A stretch of DNA of 64,000 bases, taken from contig NZ_JBGCUN010000003.1 of assembly GCF_041103235.1 (NCBI RefSeq), positions 1 to 64,000 on the forward strand, in the 5' to 3' direction. Each line of letters begins with the position of its first letter. Within the stretch, counting starts at the first letter, position 1. Shown piece after piece: positions 62,803-64,000 of the stretch. The notes under the pieces are model-generated. The model was given only the letters and a program-made list of their open reading frames with translations. It had not been told where the DNA came from and did no database searches. The position numbers and the translations under genes are program-made. Source of the DNA: Yoonia sp. R2331. GTDB lineage: Bacteria > Pseudomonadota > Alphaproteobacteria > Rhodobacterales > Rhodobacteraceae.

Positions 62803-64000
62803 ATGACAATTCATGGCGATACTCTCAAAGCCGCAGGACTGACCGATGCCGAACTGAAAGGGGGTAGCCTGACTGTGTGCTCCCCCATTTGACGGGACGG
62901 AGGTCGCGCAGGTCCATGAACCCCCCTTGTCGGACATGGATGCAATCATCGAAGGGTCTCAGGACGCCTTCGAAGCGTGGCGTCAGGTGCCCGCCCCGCG
63001 GCGCGGCGAATTGGTCCGCCTTCCGGGCGAAGAACTGCGCGCCGCCAAGGCCGAATTGGGCGCCGTCGTAACGCTGGAAGCAGGCAAGATCACCTCCGAG
63101 GGCTTGGGCGAGGTGCAGGAAATGATCGACATTTGCGACTTTGCGGTCGGTCTGTCACGCCAGCTTTATGGACTGACAATTGCGTCCGAGCGTCCCGGTC
63201 ATCGCATGATGGAAACTTGGCATCCGATGGGCCCTTGCGGCGTGATCACGGCCTTTAACTTTCCCGTCGCGGTTTGGTCGTGGAACACTGCCCTTGCGCT
63301 TGTGTGCGGCAATCCGGTCATCTGGAAACCCTCTGAGAAATCCCCGCTAACGGCGCTGGCCGCGATGAAGATCATGAAACGCGCGCTGGCGCGGTTTGGC
63401 GATGCCCCCGAAGGTCTGGTTCAGGTTGTCATCGGCGGTGCAGATGTGGGTGCAGCCCTTGTGGCCTCGCCCGACGTTCCGATCCTTTCTGCCACCGGAT
63501 CAACGCGCATGGGATCCATCGTCGGCCCGCAGGTCGCCGCCCGGTTTGGCCGCCCGATCCTTGAACTTGGGGGCAACAACGCCATGATCGTGGCCCCTTC
63601 CGCCGATATGGACATGGCGGTGCGCGCCATTGTCTTTTCAGCTGTCGGGACCGCAGGCCAACGCTGCACCACATTGCGCCGCTTGATTGTCCACAATTCG
63701 GTCCGCGTTGATCTGGTGAACAAACTGGCCAAAGCCTACGCAAGCCTGCCTGTCGGCGATCCGCGCAGCGATGGCACATTGGTTGGCCCACTCATTGATC
63801 AGCACGCCCTGACCGCGATGCAATCCGCATTGGCCGCAGCAAAGGTGCAGGGCGGCACCGTATACGGCGGCGAGGCCGTGAAGGTTGGGACAGGCGGTGC
63901 CTACGCAGCCCCTGCCATCGTTGATATGCCCAAACAGTCAGACATAGTGCGCACGGAAACCTTTGTACCCATCCTTTATGTCGTGGGCTACGATACCTTT
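62803..64000 (+). pseudogene. ALDH7-family aminoadipate-semialdehyde / piperideine-6-carboxylate dehydrogenase, frameshifted, runs off the edge
   Basis: The gene starts at ATG 62803 (MTIHGDTLKAAGLTDAELKG) with GGAAAGAG upstream, reads to TVCSPI, then meets TGA at 62890. Removing one T (62888-62890) restores PIDGTEVAQVHEPPLSDMD and an open frame to 64000. Downstream parts are typical of antiquitin/AmaB: GLSRQLYGLTIASERPGHRM, AFNFPVAVWSWNTALALVCG, ELGGNNAMIV and the catalytic Cys in GQRCTTLRRL. The reaction is 2-aminoadipate semialdehyde to 2-aminoadipate. A reading error, a real mutation or restart at ATG 62936 (losing about 45 residues) are all possible. Confidence 0.82.

Noticed and set aside
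1-64000. tRNA, rRNA, CRISPR array or prophage
   Set aside because: No cloverleaf-like stretch, no spaced direct repeats and no phage structural or integrase genes were seen in the gaps or reading frames; a tRNA search program was not available to confirm this.

Overview
The window (about 60% G+C) looks like a chromosome segment of a marine alphaproteobacterium of the order Rhodobacterales (Roseobacter group). The evidence is the gene order pdxJ-acpS-lepB-rnc-era-recO, the block ChvI-ChvG-HprK-RapZ-EIIA-HPr next to a divergent ATP-type pckA, the ethylmalonyl-CoA pathway enzyme Mcd, and lineage-restricted families such as DUF6473 and DUF1491. No rRNA, tRNA, CRISPR array, prophage or intact insertion sequence was seen.

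Layout. 1-5.5 kb: the 5' end of tuf, a small VOC protein, a glycosyltransferase/flippase set (GT39-type, GtrA, GtrB), a SleB-like hydrolase and an orphan gene with an abortive-infection-type C-terminus. 5.6-14 kb: parC, an SH3 protein, an SDR, cobalamin adenosyltransferase, etfBA, a DUF6473 protein and 3-hydroxybutyryl-CoA dehydrogenase. 14-21.4 kb: an acyltransferase, then the PTS/HprK/ChvGI regulatory block and pckA. 21.4-28 kb: DUF3859, TauE/SafE permease, mcd, an NAD-dependent reductase, a META lipoprotein, recO, DUF1491 and era. 28-36 kb: a thermonuclease-like gene inserted between era and rnc, then rnc, lepB, acpS, pdxJ, DUF2062, the (p)ppGpp enzyme, rpoZ and folK. 36-44 kb: a NYN-domain protein, a membrane alpha/beta-hydrolase, ispH, a chain of tightly packed small genes (phosphatase, YdeI-like, DUF3429, methyltransferase, rnhA, TRIC channel) and a quinone oxidoreductase.

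44.8-64 kb is the accessory-looking part and the most interesting. A minus-strand operon encodes an N-formylglutamate-amidohydrolase-like enzyme, a cysteine hydrolase and a complete branched-chain-type ABC transporter with a permease-ATPase fusion. Divergent from it lie an RpiR-type regulator, a glutamine-synthetase-like ligase and a three-domain fusion protein (hydroxylysine-kinase-like domain, M23 metallopeptidase domain, AGXT2L-type phospho-lyase domain). Next, a LysR regulator faces away from an operon of an aminotransferase, glutaryl-CoA dehydrogenase, a fused E1 alpha/beta 2-oxoacid dehydrogenase, a FabD-like acyltransferase and an ALDH7-family aminoadipate-semialdehyde dehydrogenase that carries an apparent +1 frameshift near its N-terminus and runs off the window.

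Read together, these genes could form a catabolic route: a hydroxylated diamino acid such as 5-hydroxylysine is taken up, phosphorylated and eliminated to aminoadipate semialdehyde, then oxidised, transaminated, converted to glutaryl-CoA and finally to crotonyl-CoA. ETF (etfBA) would accept the electrons, and 3-hydroxybutyryl-CoA dehydrogenase or the ethylmalonyl-CoA pathway (Mcd) would use the product. The individual family calls are well supported. The pathway and its substrate are inference.
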